A stretch of 17,008 bases of DNA from contig QWPU01000026.1 of assembly GCA_003671065.1 (NCBI GenBank), positions 1-17,008 on the forward strand. Direction: 5' to 3'. The stretch's first letter is position 1, and each line of letters opens with the position of its first letter. Shown piece after piece: positions 7,420 through 14,521 of this stretch. Position numbers and translations under genes: made by a program. This DNA comes from Planctomycetota bacterium. GTDB taxonomy: Bacteria; Planctomycetota; Phycisphaerae; Phycisphaerales; SM1A02. The notes under the pieces were generated by a model. It was not told the origin of the DNA and did not search any database. It was given only the letters and a program-made list of their open reading frames with translations.

Positions 7420-8142
7420 ATGCTCGCACTGCGCGACATTCGAAAGTCCTTCGGCGCCGTTGTTGCGGTGGATGGGCTCTCGTTTGAAGTCGGCGCTGGC
7501 GAAGTGTTTGGGTTGCTTGGGCCCAACGGCGCAGGCAAATCAACCGCCATTGCGATCGCCACTGGTTTGCTCACGCCTGACTCTGGAAGCGTTGATCTCC
7601 TTGGATTAGGCTCGCCGAGTTCACCTGCCGTGCGCATGCATCTTGGCCTCGCGCCGCAAGAAATCACGCTCTATGACGACCTCACGGCGCGCGAAAATCT
7701 CACTTTCTTTGCGCGTCTTTACGGCGTGCGCGACATTGCGGCGCGCGTCGATGAACTGCTCACGCTCGTCGAACTGAGTGAACGCGCGAAAGATCGCGTG
7801 TCGACTTTCTCGGGCGGCATGAAGCGACGATTGAATCTTGCGGCTGCGCTTGTCCACGATCCGCAACTACTGCTGCTTGATGAACCCACTGCGGGAGTTG
7901 ACCCGCAGTCGCGCAATCGCATACTGGAACTCGTGCGCGGTCTTGCGGCCAGCGGCAAGAGCATCGTCTATACGACGCACTACATGGAAGAAGCCGCGAA
8001 GATTTGCGATCGCGTTGGCATCGTCGATCGCGGACGCATGCTCGAAGTTGGCAGCGTGGCTGAGTTGCTCGCGCGCCACGGCAAAGACACAGATCTCGAG
8101 ACCGTCTTCCTCACGCTCACCGGAAGGAGTCTGCGCGAATGA
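7420..8142 (+). CDS. ABC-2 type exporter ATP-binding protein
   Basis: This 240-residue nucleotide-binding subunit drives the partner permease encoded immediately downstream. All ABC motifs are intact: Walker A GPNGAGKST at 34-42, Q-loop Gln80 in LAPQEITLYDDLT, signature FSGGMKRRL near 130-138, Walker B LLLLDEPT at 150-157, and switch His187 in YTTHYMEEA. The sequence resembles the NatA/DrrA/YadG-like group that works with ABC-2 permeases, usually exporters. Cargo cannot be deduced. I chose the ATG at 7420; a GTG at 7402 would add six residues without motif support. Its stop overlaps the permease start (ATGA), which indicates translational coupling. It lies 27 bp after gcvP and is probably co-transcribed with it. 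Confidence 0.93.
   Translation: MLALRDIRKSFGAVVAVDGLSFEVGAGEVFGLLGPNGAGKSTAIAIATGLLTPDSGSVDLLGLGSPSSPAVRMHLGLAPQEITLYDDLTARENLTFFARLYGVRDIAARVDELLTLVELSERAKDRVSTFSGGMKRRLNLAAALVHDPQLLLLDEPTAGVDPQSRNRILELVRGLAASGKSIVYTTHYMEEAAKICDRVGIVDRGRMLEVGSVAELLARHGKDTDLETVFLTLTGRSLRE
8124..8129 (+). promoter_or_regulatory. Ribosome binding site of the first ABC permease
   Basis: AAGGAG lies 9 bases before the ATG at 8139, inside the end of the ATPase gene. It supports the ATG in the ATGA overlap as the true permease start. Confidence 0.75.
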
Positions 8143-9425
8143 ACGCCATCTTCGCTATTGCGCAGAAAGACCTTCGCCTGTTGTTTCGCGACAGGGGGAA
8201 TATGTTTTTCACCTTTGGTTTCCCTGTGTTACTCGCGATTTTCTTCGGCTTCGTGTTTGGCGGCGAGGGCGCAACCAGCAAGATGGATCTCGCGCTAGTG
8301 AACGAAAGCAGCTCAGAGCTTGCAGCGGGAATTGCGAAAGACCTTCGAGCAGACTCGTCATTTGAAGTCATCGTGATGCCAACGCGCGAGAGCGCCATCG
8401 ACTTGGTGCGCGCAGGGAAAGTCACTGCAGCAGTTGTGTTGCCCGTCACGCTTGAAGATGGCATCGAAGGCCTCTTCAACGGCAGTGGCATTCCGATTGA
8501 AGCCATCGTCGATCCCGCTCGACGCGCAGAAGCAGGCTTGATTCAAGGCAAATTGAACGAACTCGCGTTTCGGCAGCTCCCGAAACTCTTTGGCAACATT
8601 TCGCAAAGCGCGAAACTCTTCGATGGTGCGCGCAAGAGTTTGAGTGAAGCGAAAAACTTGGATCCAACGCAACGACTTGCCGCCAACGCACTCATCTTCG
8701 CGAGCGAGCAGTTCATGAAATCGTTGCCGCAAGAGGCAGATACCAGTGAGCCCGACGCATCCGCGAAAGCCTGGTCGCCCGTCAATGTCAGCATCAACGA
8801 ACTCCCCGCTCGCAAAGGCGCGCCTCGGTCATCGTTTGATGTGAGTATTCCGCAAGGAATCGTGTGGGGTCTTGCGGGATGCATCAGCGCGTTTGCAGCG
8901 GGCGTCGTGAGCGAGCGAGCGCGCGGCACGCTTGATCGACTTCGACTCGCACCAATCACACGCACGGATCTCCTCGCGGGCAAAGGCCTCGCGTGTTTCA
9001 TTGCAGCGCTCCTCGTGCAAGGACTGCTTGTTGCGCTCGCGGTTGTCGCTTTCGGTTCGAATGTCGCGCAACCCTTCATGGTCGCCGTCGCATGCATTGC
9101 ATCTGCATTCGCGTTCTCAGGTTTAGCCATGCTCGTCGCAGGAATCGCTCGCACTGAAGCCGAAGCTAACGGCGCAGGCCGCGGCGCAATCTTGATCCTC
9201 GCCATGATCGGCGGCGGCACGATTCCACTGTTCTTCATGCCGCCTTTCATGCGCTCACTCAGCAATGCGAGCCCATTCCGATGGACGGTCACCGCTATCG
9301 AAGGCCCGTTCTGGCGCGACACTCCATTGAGTGAACAGTGGTTTCCATTGATGGTCCTGTTCGTCATCGGTATCGTCGGATTTTTCATCGGAAGTCGCGC
9401 CGTAGGTCGACCATTTTCGCGATAG
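8139..9425 (+). CDS. ABC-2 type transporter permease
   Basis: This 428-residue membrane subunit pairs with the ATPase encoded just upstream. It has the ABC-2 layout: an N-terminal cytoplasmic helix (KDLRLLFRDRG), a first membrane helix at about 22-40, a large extracytoplasmic domain at about 41-235, then five helices at about 239-257, 283-306, 312-335, 348-368 and 400-418. The segment VSERARGTLDRLRLAPITR after the second helix is the typical coupling region of the YhaP/DrrB/NatB-like ABC2_membrane_3 group. Its substrate is unknown. The start is fixed by the ATGA overlap and AAGGAG 9 bases upstream. A hairpin with a T-rich tail follows the stop directly. Confidence 0.9.
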   Translation: MNAIFAIAQKDLRLLFRDRGNMFFTFGFPVLLAIFFGFVFGGEGATSKMDLALVNESSSELAAGIAKDLRADSSFEVIVMPTRESAIDLVRAGKVTAAVVLPVTLEDGIEGLFNGSGIPIEAIVDPARRAEAGLIQGKLNELAFRQLPKLFGNISQSAKLFDGARKSLSEAKNLDPTQRLAANALIFASEQFMKSLPQEADTSEPDASAKAWSPVNVSINELPARKGAPRSSFDVSIPQGIVWGLAGCISAFAAGVVSERARGTLDRLRLAPITRTDLLAGKGLACFIAALLVQGLLVALAVVAFGSNVAQPFMVAVACIASAFAFSGLAMLVAGIARTEAEANGAGRGAILILAMIGGGTIPLFFMPPFMRSLSNASPFRWTVTAIEGPFWRDTPLSEQWFPLMVLFVIGIVGFFIGSRAVGRPFSR

Positions 9426-9454
9426 TGCGTGTTCACAATCACACGCAGTTTCTT
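9426..9454 (+). terminator. Hairpin with T-rich tail between the two ABC modules
   Basis: TGCGTGT (9426-9432) and ACACGCA (9441-9447) form a perfect 7-bp stem with an 8-base loop, starting one base after the TAG of the first ABC permease. GTTTCTT follows at 9448-9454. This could be a weak intrinsic terminator or attenuator, or an RNA-processing/stability element that sets different levels for the two exporter modules. The stem has four G-C pairs and the T tract is interrupted, so read-through is likely. A strong ribosome binding site follows at once. Confidence 0.4.
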
Positions 9455-9458
9455 GGAG
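9455..9458 (+). promoter_or_regulatory. Ribosome binding site deciding the gldA-like start
   Basis: GGAG at 9455-9458, within GGAGAGG, lies 6 bases before the ATG at 9465. It favours this ATG over the upstream in-frame GTG at 9429, which would lie inside the hairpin. Confidence 0.75.
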
Positions 9459-9464
9459 AGGCTT

Positions 9465-10232
9465 ATGCCTAGTAGGGTCGTTGCAGCGAAACTCGAAAAG
9501 AGATTCGGACATATTCACGCCGTTCAAGGCATTGATCTCGAGATTCCCTCGGGACAAGTGCTCGGGTTCCTCGGGCCTAACGGCGCGGGCAAGAGCACCA
9601 CGATGCGCATGATCACTGGGTTTCTTGAACCCACGAGCGGCACCGTTCATCTTGAAGGCATCAACATCGCAGACGATCCGATCGCGGCGAAGCGCACCTT
9701 CGGCTACTTGCCTGAAGGGGCGCCTGCGTATCCCGATATGACTGTCGAAGAGTTCCTTGCCTTCATTGCGCACGCGCGTGGTTTTCGCGGCAAGGAAGTG
9801 AAGACTCGCGTCGAACGCTCGATTGGTCGTGTGAACTTGCAGAGCGTGCGTCGGCAAGCGTTCGAAACATTGTCGAAGGGTTACAAGCGTCGCACGGGTC
9901 TCGCGCAAGCACTGCTGCACGACCCAGGCATTCTCATTCTTGATGAGCCTACCGATGGACTCGATCCGAACCAAAAGTTCGAAGTGCGCGAACTCATCAA
10001 AGAACTCGGTGGCGATCGTGCGGTGATCTTGTCTACGCACATCCTCGAAGAAGTCGAAGCCGTGTGCACGCGCGCCATCGTCATCAATCTTGGACGCATC
10101 ATGTTTGACGGCACACCAGCGCAAATGGAAGCGCGTGCGCCACGAGACATCACAAAGAATCGCATGGACCATGTCTTCCGAATGATCACCACTGGCGACA
10201 CTTCAGCACCCTCGCGCGGAGGTCGACGATGA
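9465..10232 (+). CDS. GldA-like ABC transporter ATP-binding protein
   Basis: This 255-residue ATPase energises the ABC-2 permease encoded next. Motifs: Walker A GPNGAGKST at 38-46, signature LSKGYKRR at about 137-143, Walker B ILILDEP at 156-162, and switch His192 in STHILEEVE. The Q-loop position carries Glu84 in YLPEGAPAYPDMT, and the signature reads LSKGY rather than LSGGQ. Both features are usual in the GldA/NosF-like branch, so they are not defects. The order ATPase, permease, GldG-like and DUF4340 fits the gld-type ABC cassette named from gliding Flavobacterium but found widely in non-gliders, planctomycetes included. Gliding should therefore not be inferred. The start is set by GGAGAGG; the stop overlaps the next ATG. 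Confidence 0.92.
   Translation: MPSRVVAAKLEKRFGHIHAVQGIDLEIPSGQVLGFLGPNGAGKSTTMRMITGFLEPTSGTVHLEGINIADDPIAAKRTFGYLPEGAPAYPDMTVEEFLAFIAHARGFRGKEVKTRVERSIGRVNLQSVRRQAFETLSKGYKRRTGLAQALLHDPGILILDEPTDGLDPNQKFEVRELIKELGGDRAVILSTHILEEVEAVCTRAIVINLGRIMFDGTPAQMEARAPRDITKNRMDHVFRMITTGDTSAPSRGGRR
10218..10222 (+). promoter_or_regulatory. Ribosome binding site of the gldF-like gene
   Basis: GGAGG lies 6 bases before the ATG at 10229, inside the last codons of the upstream ATPase gene. This is close to ideal and supports translation of the permease from its own site within the ATGA overlap. Confidence 0.8.
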
Positions 10233-10972
10233 ACGCCTTCCAACGCACGAATGTGGTGTTTCGCCGAGAGTTTCGCTCGTATTTTCAAACGCCACTCGCC
10301 GCAGTGTTCTTGGTGATCTTCCTGTTTCTCGCAGGACTCTTCGCCTTCAACATCGGTGGTTTCTACAACCGCAACCAATCGGATCTGCGACCGTTCTTTC
10401 AGTTTCATCCGTGGCTCTATGTGTTTCTCGTTCCTGCTGTGAGCATGCGCTTGTGGGCTGAAGAGCGTCGAACGGGAACGATCGAGCTCATCATGACGCT
10501 GCCGTTTGGCGTGACTGATCTCGTCGTCGGAAAGTTTCTCGCAGCGTGGGCGTTCACGACCGTCGCGCTCGCGCTGACATTTCCGATGTGGATCACAGTG
10601 TCGTGGCTTGGTTCACCAGATCACGGCGCGATTTTCGTCGCATACCTCGCAAGCGCGCTGCTTGCTGGTGCGTTCCTCGCGCTCGGCTCGTTTCTTTCGT
10701 CGCTGACGAAGAATCAAGTCATCGCGTTCGTGCTCTGCGCCGTCGCGTGCTTTGTGCTGTTGCTGTCGGGCTTTCCTGCTGTGCTTGATTTCTTGCGCGG
10801 ATGGGCGCCGCGTGGCGTCGTCGAAGGTCTCGCGTCGAGCAGTGCGCTCACGCATTACGAGTCGATGATGCGTGGCGTCATCGATCTGCGTGACGCGTTG
10901 TATTTCACGCTCGTCATCATTGCGTTTCTCGTGCTCAATGTGTTTGCAATCGATTGGAAGAAGTCCGACTAA
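10229..10972 (+). CDS. GldF-like ABC-2 permease
   Basis: This 247-residue integral membrane protein has six hydrophobic segments and short loops. It begins with an amphipathic cytoplasmic helix (FRREFRSYFQTP). The segment MRLWAEERRTGTIELIMTLP, after the second helix, is the hallmark of the GldF-type ABC-2 permease branch. The last helix ends in a short cytoplasmic tail (DWKKSD). It forms the channel with the upstream ATPase. In gld-type cassettes the GldG partner is thought to join the complex from the outer face. The start overlaps the ATPase stop (ATGA), with GGAGG at the right distance. The gldG-like gene follows after 42 bp. Confidence 0.92.
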   Translation: MNAFQRTNVVFRREFRSYFQTPLAAVFLVIFLFLAGLFAFNIGGFYNRNQSDLRPFFQFHPWLYVFLVPAVSMRLWAEERRTGTIELIMTLPFGVTDLVVGKFLAAWAFTTVALALTFPMWITVSWLGSPDHGAIFVAYLASALLAGAFLALGSFLSSLTKNQVIAFVLCAVACFVLLLSGFPAVLDFLRGWAPRGVVEGLASSSALTHYESMMRGVIDLRDALYFTLVIIAFLVLNVFAIDWKKSD

Positions 10973-11003
10973 GCGTCTTCGCGCTGATGTTGGAAGTTTC
11001 TCT

Positions 11004-11007
11004 GGAG
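11004..11007 (+). promoter_or_regulatory. Ribosome binding site of the gldG-like gene
   Basis: GGAG lies 7 bases before the ATG at 11015 and fixes that start. The 42-bp gap after the gldF-like gene shows no hairpin. Confidence 0.7.
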
Positions 11008-11014
11008 TCTTGTC

Positions 11015-12904
11015 ATGGCTGTTTCAGATAAGCGTCGCTCGACGCTCCTCGCCACTGTTGGTGTGCTCACCGCGCTTGTTGCCGCGAATACTGCGTCGTG
11101 GTTCTTCTTGAAAGGCGCGCGCATTGATGTCACGCAAGAGAAGCTCTACACCGTGAGCCCTGGCGTGCACGCGATTGTGGCTGCGTTGCCTGAACCTGTG
11201 CGTCTTGATTTCTACTGGACGCGCGAACAAGGTGCGGATCTCCCGACCGTGCGCGCCTATGCGCAGCGAGTGCAGGAATTTCTCGAGGAAATCGCGAGTG
11301 GCAGCAATGGCTTGCTTGAACTTCGCGTGATTGATCCTGAGCCATTCAGCGAGACCGAAGATCAAGCGCGCGCTGCGGGCATCATGCCGCGCACGCTCGA
11401 CAACACTGGTCGCGTGCTGATGTTTGGGCTTGCGATCAAGAGCACGACCGACAAGACTGAGACGATTCCGTTTCTTGATGCGAGTCAAGAAGCGTTTCTT
11501 GAATACGAAATCGCGCGACGCATTCTCTCGGTTGGTCGCGACAAGAAGTCCGTGGTCGCAGTGCTCAACACCATTCCTGAAGATCGCCCGTTCGATCCGC
11601 GCGATCCCAACGGGCGTCCTGGAAAGAGCGTGCTCTTTGTGCAGCTCGATCAACTTTATGATGTGAAGCGTCTCGATCTTGCGAAGCCTGTAATTCCAAC
11701 AGATGCAGGCGCGTTGCTGGTCATTCAGCCGCGCAAACTCACTGAAGACGCGCTCAAAACGATTGACGCGTGGGCAGTTGCAGGCAAGCCGCTCATCATC
11801 TTTGCGGATCCGTGGTGCGAGGCCGATCCCGATGCGCGCAACTTGGACTTCGGTTCAACGGGCGCTGGCACGACATACGACCTCGATCCGTTGTTTGCGC
11901 AATGGGGCGTTGACATTGCGAAGGATGTTGCCGTCGCGGATCTTGGCTACGCGACGCGCATTATGTATAAGTCGCAAGGCGGGCAAAACATGGAGATGTC
12001 GCATCCAGCTTGGCTGTCGTTGCGCAAAGCGGCGCTTGAGAGTGAAGACCCTGTCACCTCGCCCTTGGCGCAGATGAATCTCAAGGGCGCGGGTGCAATC
12101 ATGCGGCGCGCTGACGCGAAGACTGAGATCACGCCTGTGATTTCGAGCACCAAAGATGTGCAGATGATCCAAGTGCTCAAGCTTGGCTTCTTTGGTGAAG
12201 TTGATCGTTTAGTGCGGGATTTCAAGAGTTTGGGCGAGCCTGTGGCGCTTGCTGTTCGCATCAAAGGCGAGATTGAAAGCGCGTATCCATCAGCGGATGG
12301 CACGCGTGCGAAGGGTCGCGCCAACATTCTGCTTGTTGCTGACGCGGACATGCTTGATGACGCAACATGGATTGGTGCCGACCCACAAACGGGCGCGCTG
12401 CAAATTATCAGCGACAACGGATCGTTCGTGTTCAACGCGATTGAGAACGCAACAGGTGACTCGTTGCTGTCAGGTCTCAAATCGCGCGGCCGCTATCAGC
12501 GACCGTTCGAACGCGTCGAGCAATTGCGCAAAGATGCTGAAGCGCGTTACCTCACGCGTGAACTTGAACTGCAAGACCAGATCAAGAAGTCGGAGATGCG
12601 CATCAACGAATTGCAACGCGAACGCGGCGCGCCAGGCACGGGCGTTGATGCAACAGGCGCGCTGGTGCTGACCGCTGAGCAACAAGTCGAACTCGGCAAA
12701 CTTGAGAAGGCGCAAGTGGATGCGCGTAAAGAGCTGCGTGAAGTGCAGCGCTCACTGCGCGCCGACATCGAAGCAACAGGCAGCATGCTCATGGTGCTCA
12801 ATGTGATTGTGTGGCCGATTGCAGTGGCGTTCATTGCGACGCTGTGGATCTCGGTGCGCTTTAGTCGCCAACGCGCGGCGCCCGTACTCGTTCGAGTGAA
12901 GTGA
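11015..12904 (+). CDS. GldG-like ABC transporter auxiliary protein
   Basis: This 629-residue protein belongs to the ABC_transp_aux/GldG family that accompanies GldF-type permeases. It has an N-terminal membrane anchor at about 10-31, followed by the family motif IDVTQEKLYTVSPGVHAIV at 37-55. A large extracytoplasmic region of repeated alpha/beta character follows, including GALLVIQPRKLTEDALKTID. A charged, probably coiled-coil segment lies at about 500-590 (RELELQDQIKKSEMRINELQ). A second membrane helix at about 592-615 precedes a short basic tail. The layout fits a bitopic or hairpin membrane protein with its body outside the membrane. I see no catalytic motif. Its role in cargo handling is inferred from gene association only. 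The DUF4340 gene follows within 9 bp. Confidence 0.9.
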   Translation: MAVSDKRRSTLLATVGVLTALVAANTASWFFLKGARIDVTQEKLYTVSPGVHAIVAALPEPVRLDFYWTREQGADLPTVRAYAQRVQEFLEEIASGSNGLLELRVIDPEPFSETEDQARAAGIMPRTLDNTGRVLMFGLAIKSTTDKTETIPFLDASQEAFLEYEIARRILSVGRDKKSVVAVLNTIPEDRPFDPRDPNGRPGKSVLFVQLDQLYDVKRLDLAKPVIPTDAGALLVIQPRKLTEDALKTIDAWAVAGKPLIIFADPWCEADPDARNLDFGSTGAGTTYDLDPLFAQWGVDIAKDVAVADLGYATRIMYKSQGGQNMEMSHPAWLSLRKAALESEDPVTSPLAQMNLKGAGAIMRRADAKTEITPVISSTKDVQMIQVLKLGFFGEVDRLVRDFKSLGEPVALAVRIKGEIESAYPSADGTRAKGRANILLVADADMLDDATWIGADPQTGALQIISDNGSFVFNAIENATGDSLLSGLKSRGRYQRPFERVEQLRKDAEARYLTRELELQDQIKKSEMRINELQRERGAPGTGVDATGALVLTAEQQVELGKLEKAQVDARKELREVQRSLRADIEATGSMLMVLNVIVWPIAVAFIATLWISVRFSRQRAAPVLVRVK

Positions 12905-12913
12905 GTGAACTCT

Positions 12914-14017
12914 ATGAAATCGAAGTCGCTTGTTGTTGTTGGAGCTGTGGCTGTGACCTGTGTGGTTGCTGCGTATGTCGCATTGAGCCGCAGTGAAACC
13001 TCGTCAACGATTGCGCGCGGTGCGCCGTTTCTTGCGACGCTTTCGGATGACGCTGCAGCAGTGAAACGCATCGAGATTGACCGCGGTGGCAAGCGCATTG
13101 AAGTTGCGAAGGTTGGTGATGGCTGGTCGTTGCTTTCGAGCGGTGGATATCCAGTGCAGTTCGAGGAAGTGAAAGGTCTTGTCGCTGGTCTCACTGCGTT
13201 GAAGATCGATGACACGATGACGGCGCTTGCTGAGCGTCACGACGCGCTCGGACTTGCGTGGCCGAATGACTCGGGAAGCGGCGCAAGAGTGCGGTTCTTT
13301 AGCGACAGCGCGGAGCCGACACTCGATCTGATTCTCGGTGAAGAGCGTGCGAATCCGCGCGGACAGTTTGTGCGACGCAACGGCGAGAATCAATGTTGGC
13401 GCGTGCTTGGATCAGTGTCGGTGGACATTGATCCGCGTCGCTGGGTTGACGCTGAGTTGATCGCGATTCCTGATGGTGAAGTGCGCGGCGTGACCTTCAA
13501 TGGTCTTTCATTGCGCGGCACGGAAGCGGCTAATGGCAAGGTGACATTCGCAGCTGTTGAAGCGGCGCCGCTGACGCCAGCGAGTACCTTTGAATGGACT
13601 GAGGGACGCACGACGGTGGCGTTGCGTGCACTTCCCTCGTGGCTCTCGCGACTTGAACTCGATGATGTACGCAAGGCGAAGGGCGGCACGCCTGATGGCG
13701 CGATCAGTCCTACCTTCGACATGGTGCGCGGCACGCTCACGGTGAATGCTGTGCGTGATGGTGATGCGGTTTGGATTTCGTTTGTCGCTGCTGCGAAACC
13801 TAATGCGCCGAGCGCAGATGCGATCAACGCAACGAAGAAGTATCCAGGCGATCCATACATTCCAGATTGGGCTGTTTTCACGGCAAAACACGCAGGTTGG
13901 GAGTACAAACTTCCTGCGTGGAAACTTTCGTCGCTTCTAGAAGCTTCGAAGTTGGCGGCGGAAGAAGCGGCTCCTGATCTCAATGCACCGACGCGTGTGC
14001 CTGATCCACGCGGCTAA
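12914..14017 (+). CDS. DUF4340 domain-containing membrane-anchored protein
   Basis: This 367-residue protein has an N-terminal membrane anchor at about 5-24 (LVVVGAVAVTCVVAAYVAL) and an extracytoplasmic body. The DUF4340 pattern is visible in VKRIEIDRGGKRIEVAKVGDGWSL and VRFFSDSAEPTLDLILGE, plus the repeated beta-rich layout. DUF4340 proteins commonly sit at the end of gldA-gldF-gldG-type cassettes, as here, and their biochemical function is not established. I prefer the ATG at 12914; a GTG at 12905 directly after the gldG-like stop would add three residues. Neither has a clear ribosome binding site, so translation may depend on coupling to the gldG-like gene. The TAA abuts the stop of the convergent GNAT gene with no spacer. 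Confidence 0.88.
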   Translation: MKSKSLVVVGAVAVTCVVAAYVALSRSETSSTIARGAPFLATLSDDAAAVKRIEIDRGGKRIEVAKVGDGWSLLSSGGYPVQFEEVKGLVAGLTALKIDDTMTALAERHDALGLAWPNDSGSGARVRFFSDSAEPTLDLILGEERANPRGQFVRRNGENQCWRVLGSVSVDIDPRRWVDAELIAIPDGEVRGVTFNGLSLRGTEAANGKVTFAAVEAAPLTPASTFEWTEGRTTVALRALPSWLSRLELDDVRKAKGGTPDGAISPTFDMVRGTLTVNAVRDGDAVWISFVAAAKPNAPSADAINATKKYPGDPYIPDWAVFTAKHAGWEYKLPAWKLSSLLEASKLAAEEAAPDLNAPTRVPDPRG

Positions 14018-14521
14018 CTACACAACTGCGTCGTTGCGTGCAAGACCCAAGATCGTCACGCCTCGACGCGTGCCGTCGAGTTCGCACACATCAGGAAGCT
14101 CGCCCCACTGCGTGAAACCGCGAGAGCGAAAGAGTCGCAGACTTGCTTCGTTGTGCGAGAAGCAGAGCGCAAGGATGCGATCGATATGGCAGGCGCTCGC
14201 ACGCGCAAGCAACGCATCGAGCATTGCGCGTCCAACGCCTTTGCCCGCTGCACGATTGGCGACATAGACAGAGATCTCCGCAGTCGGCGCGTAGGCGACG
14301 CGTTCCTTGAAGTTCGTATACGCGCCCCACGCGATGATGCCAGCGTCATCACTCGCCACAAGCACAGGACGCACGGTTCGATCGCGATTGGTAAACCATG
14401 CGATGCGCGCTTCAAGCGTTTGCGGTTCGAGATCGGCTGTTGCGATGCGTCGCGGAATCGCTTCGTTGTAAATCGCGAGAATCCCAGGGAGATCCGCGGT
14501 AACTGCATCGCGAATTGTCAT
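14018..14521 (-). CDS. GNAT N-acetyltransferase, phosphinothricin acetyltransferase-like
   Basis: This 167-residue cytoplasmic acetyl-CoA-dependent acyltransferase resembles the PAT/Bar/YwnH group. Visible features are IYNEAIPRRIATADLEP at 17-33, WFTNRDRTVRPVLVA at 42-56, FKERVAYAPTAEISVYV at 71-87 with Glu82, the acetyl-CoA loop RAAGKGVGRAML at 90-101, and the C-terminal NEASLRLFRSRGF. This group acetylates the amino group of small molecules such as phosphinothricin, methionine sulfoximine or related amino acids. The real substrate here is unknown and resistance should not be assumed. The ATG overlaps the stop of the upstream aldehyde dehydrogenase gene by 4 bp (ATGA), so it is the last gene of a minus-strand operon. 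Its TAG abuts the DUF4340 stop. Confidence 0.88.
   Translation of the reverse strand: MTIRDAVTADLPGILAIYNEAIPRRIATADLEPQTLEARIAWFTNRDRTVRPVLVASDDAGIIAWGAYTNFKERVAYAPTAEISVYVANRAAGKGVGRAMLDALLARASACHIDRILALCFSHNEASLRLFRSRGFTQWGELPDVCELDGTRRGVTILGLARNDAVV

Noticed and set aside
8543..9442. Minus-strand open frame (299 codons) opposite the first ABC permease
   Set aside because: Low-complexity Ala/Ser/Arg composition without motifs; the plus strand codes a convincing permease with a ribosome binding site.
9429..9464. GTG at 9429 as start of the gldA-like gene
   Set aside because: It lies in the hairpin stem and has no ribosome binding site, whereas ATG 9465 has GGAG six bases upstream and fits the family N-terminus.
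9255..10172. Minus-strand open frame (305 codons) across the permease end and the gldA-like gene
   Set aside because: It spans two well-supported plus-strand genes and the gap between them, with no motif of its own.
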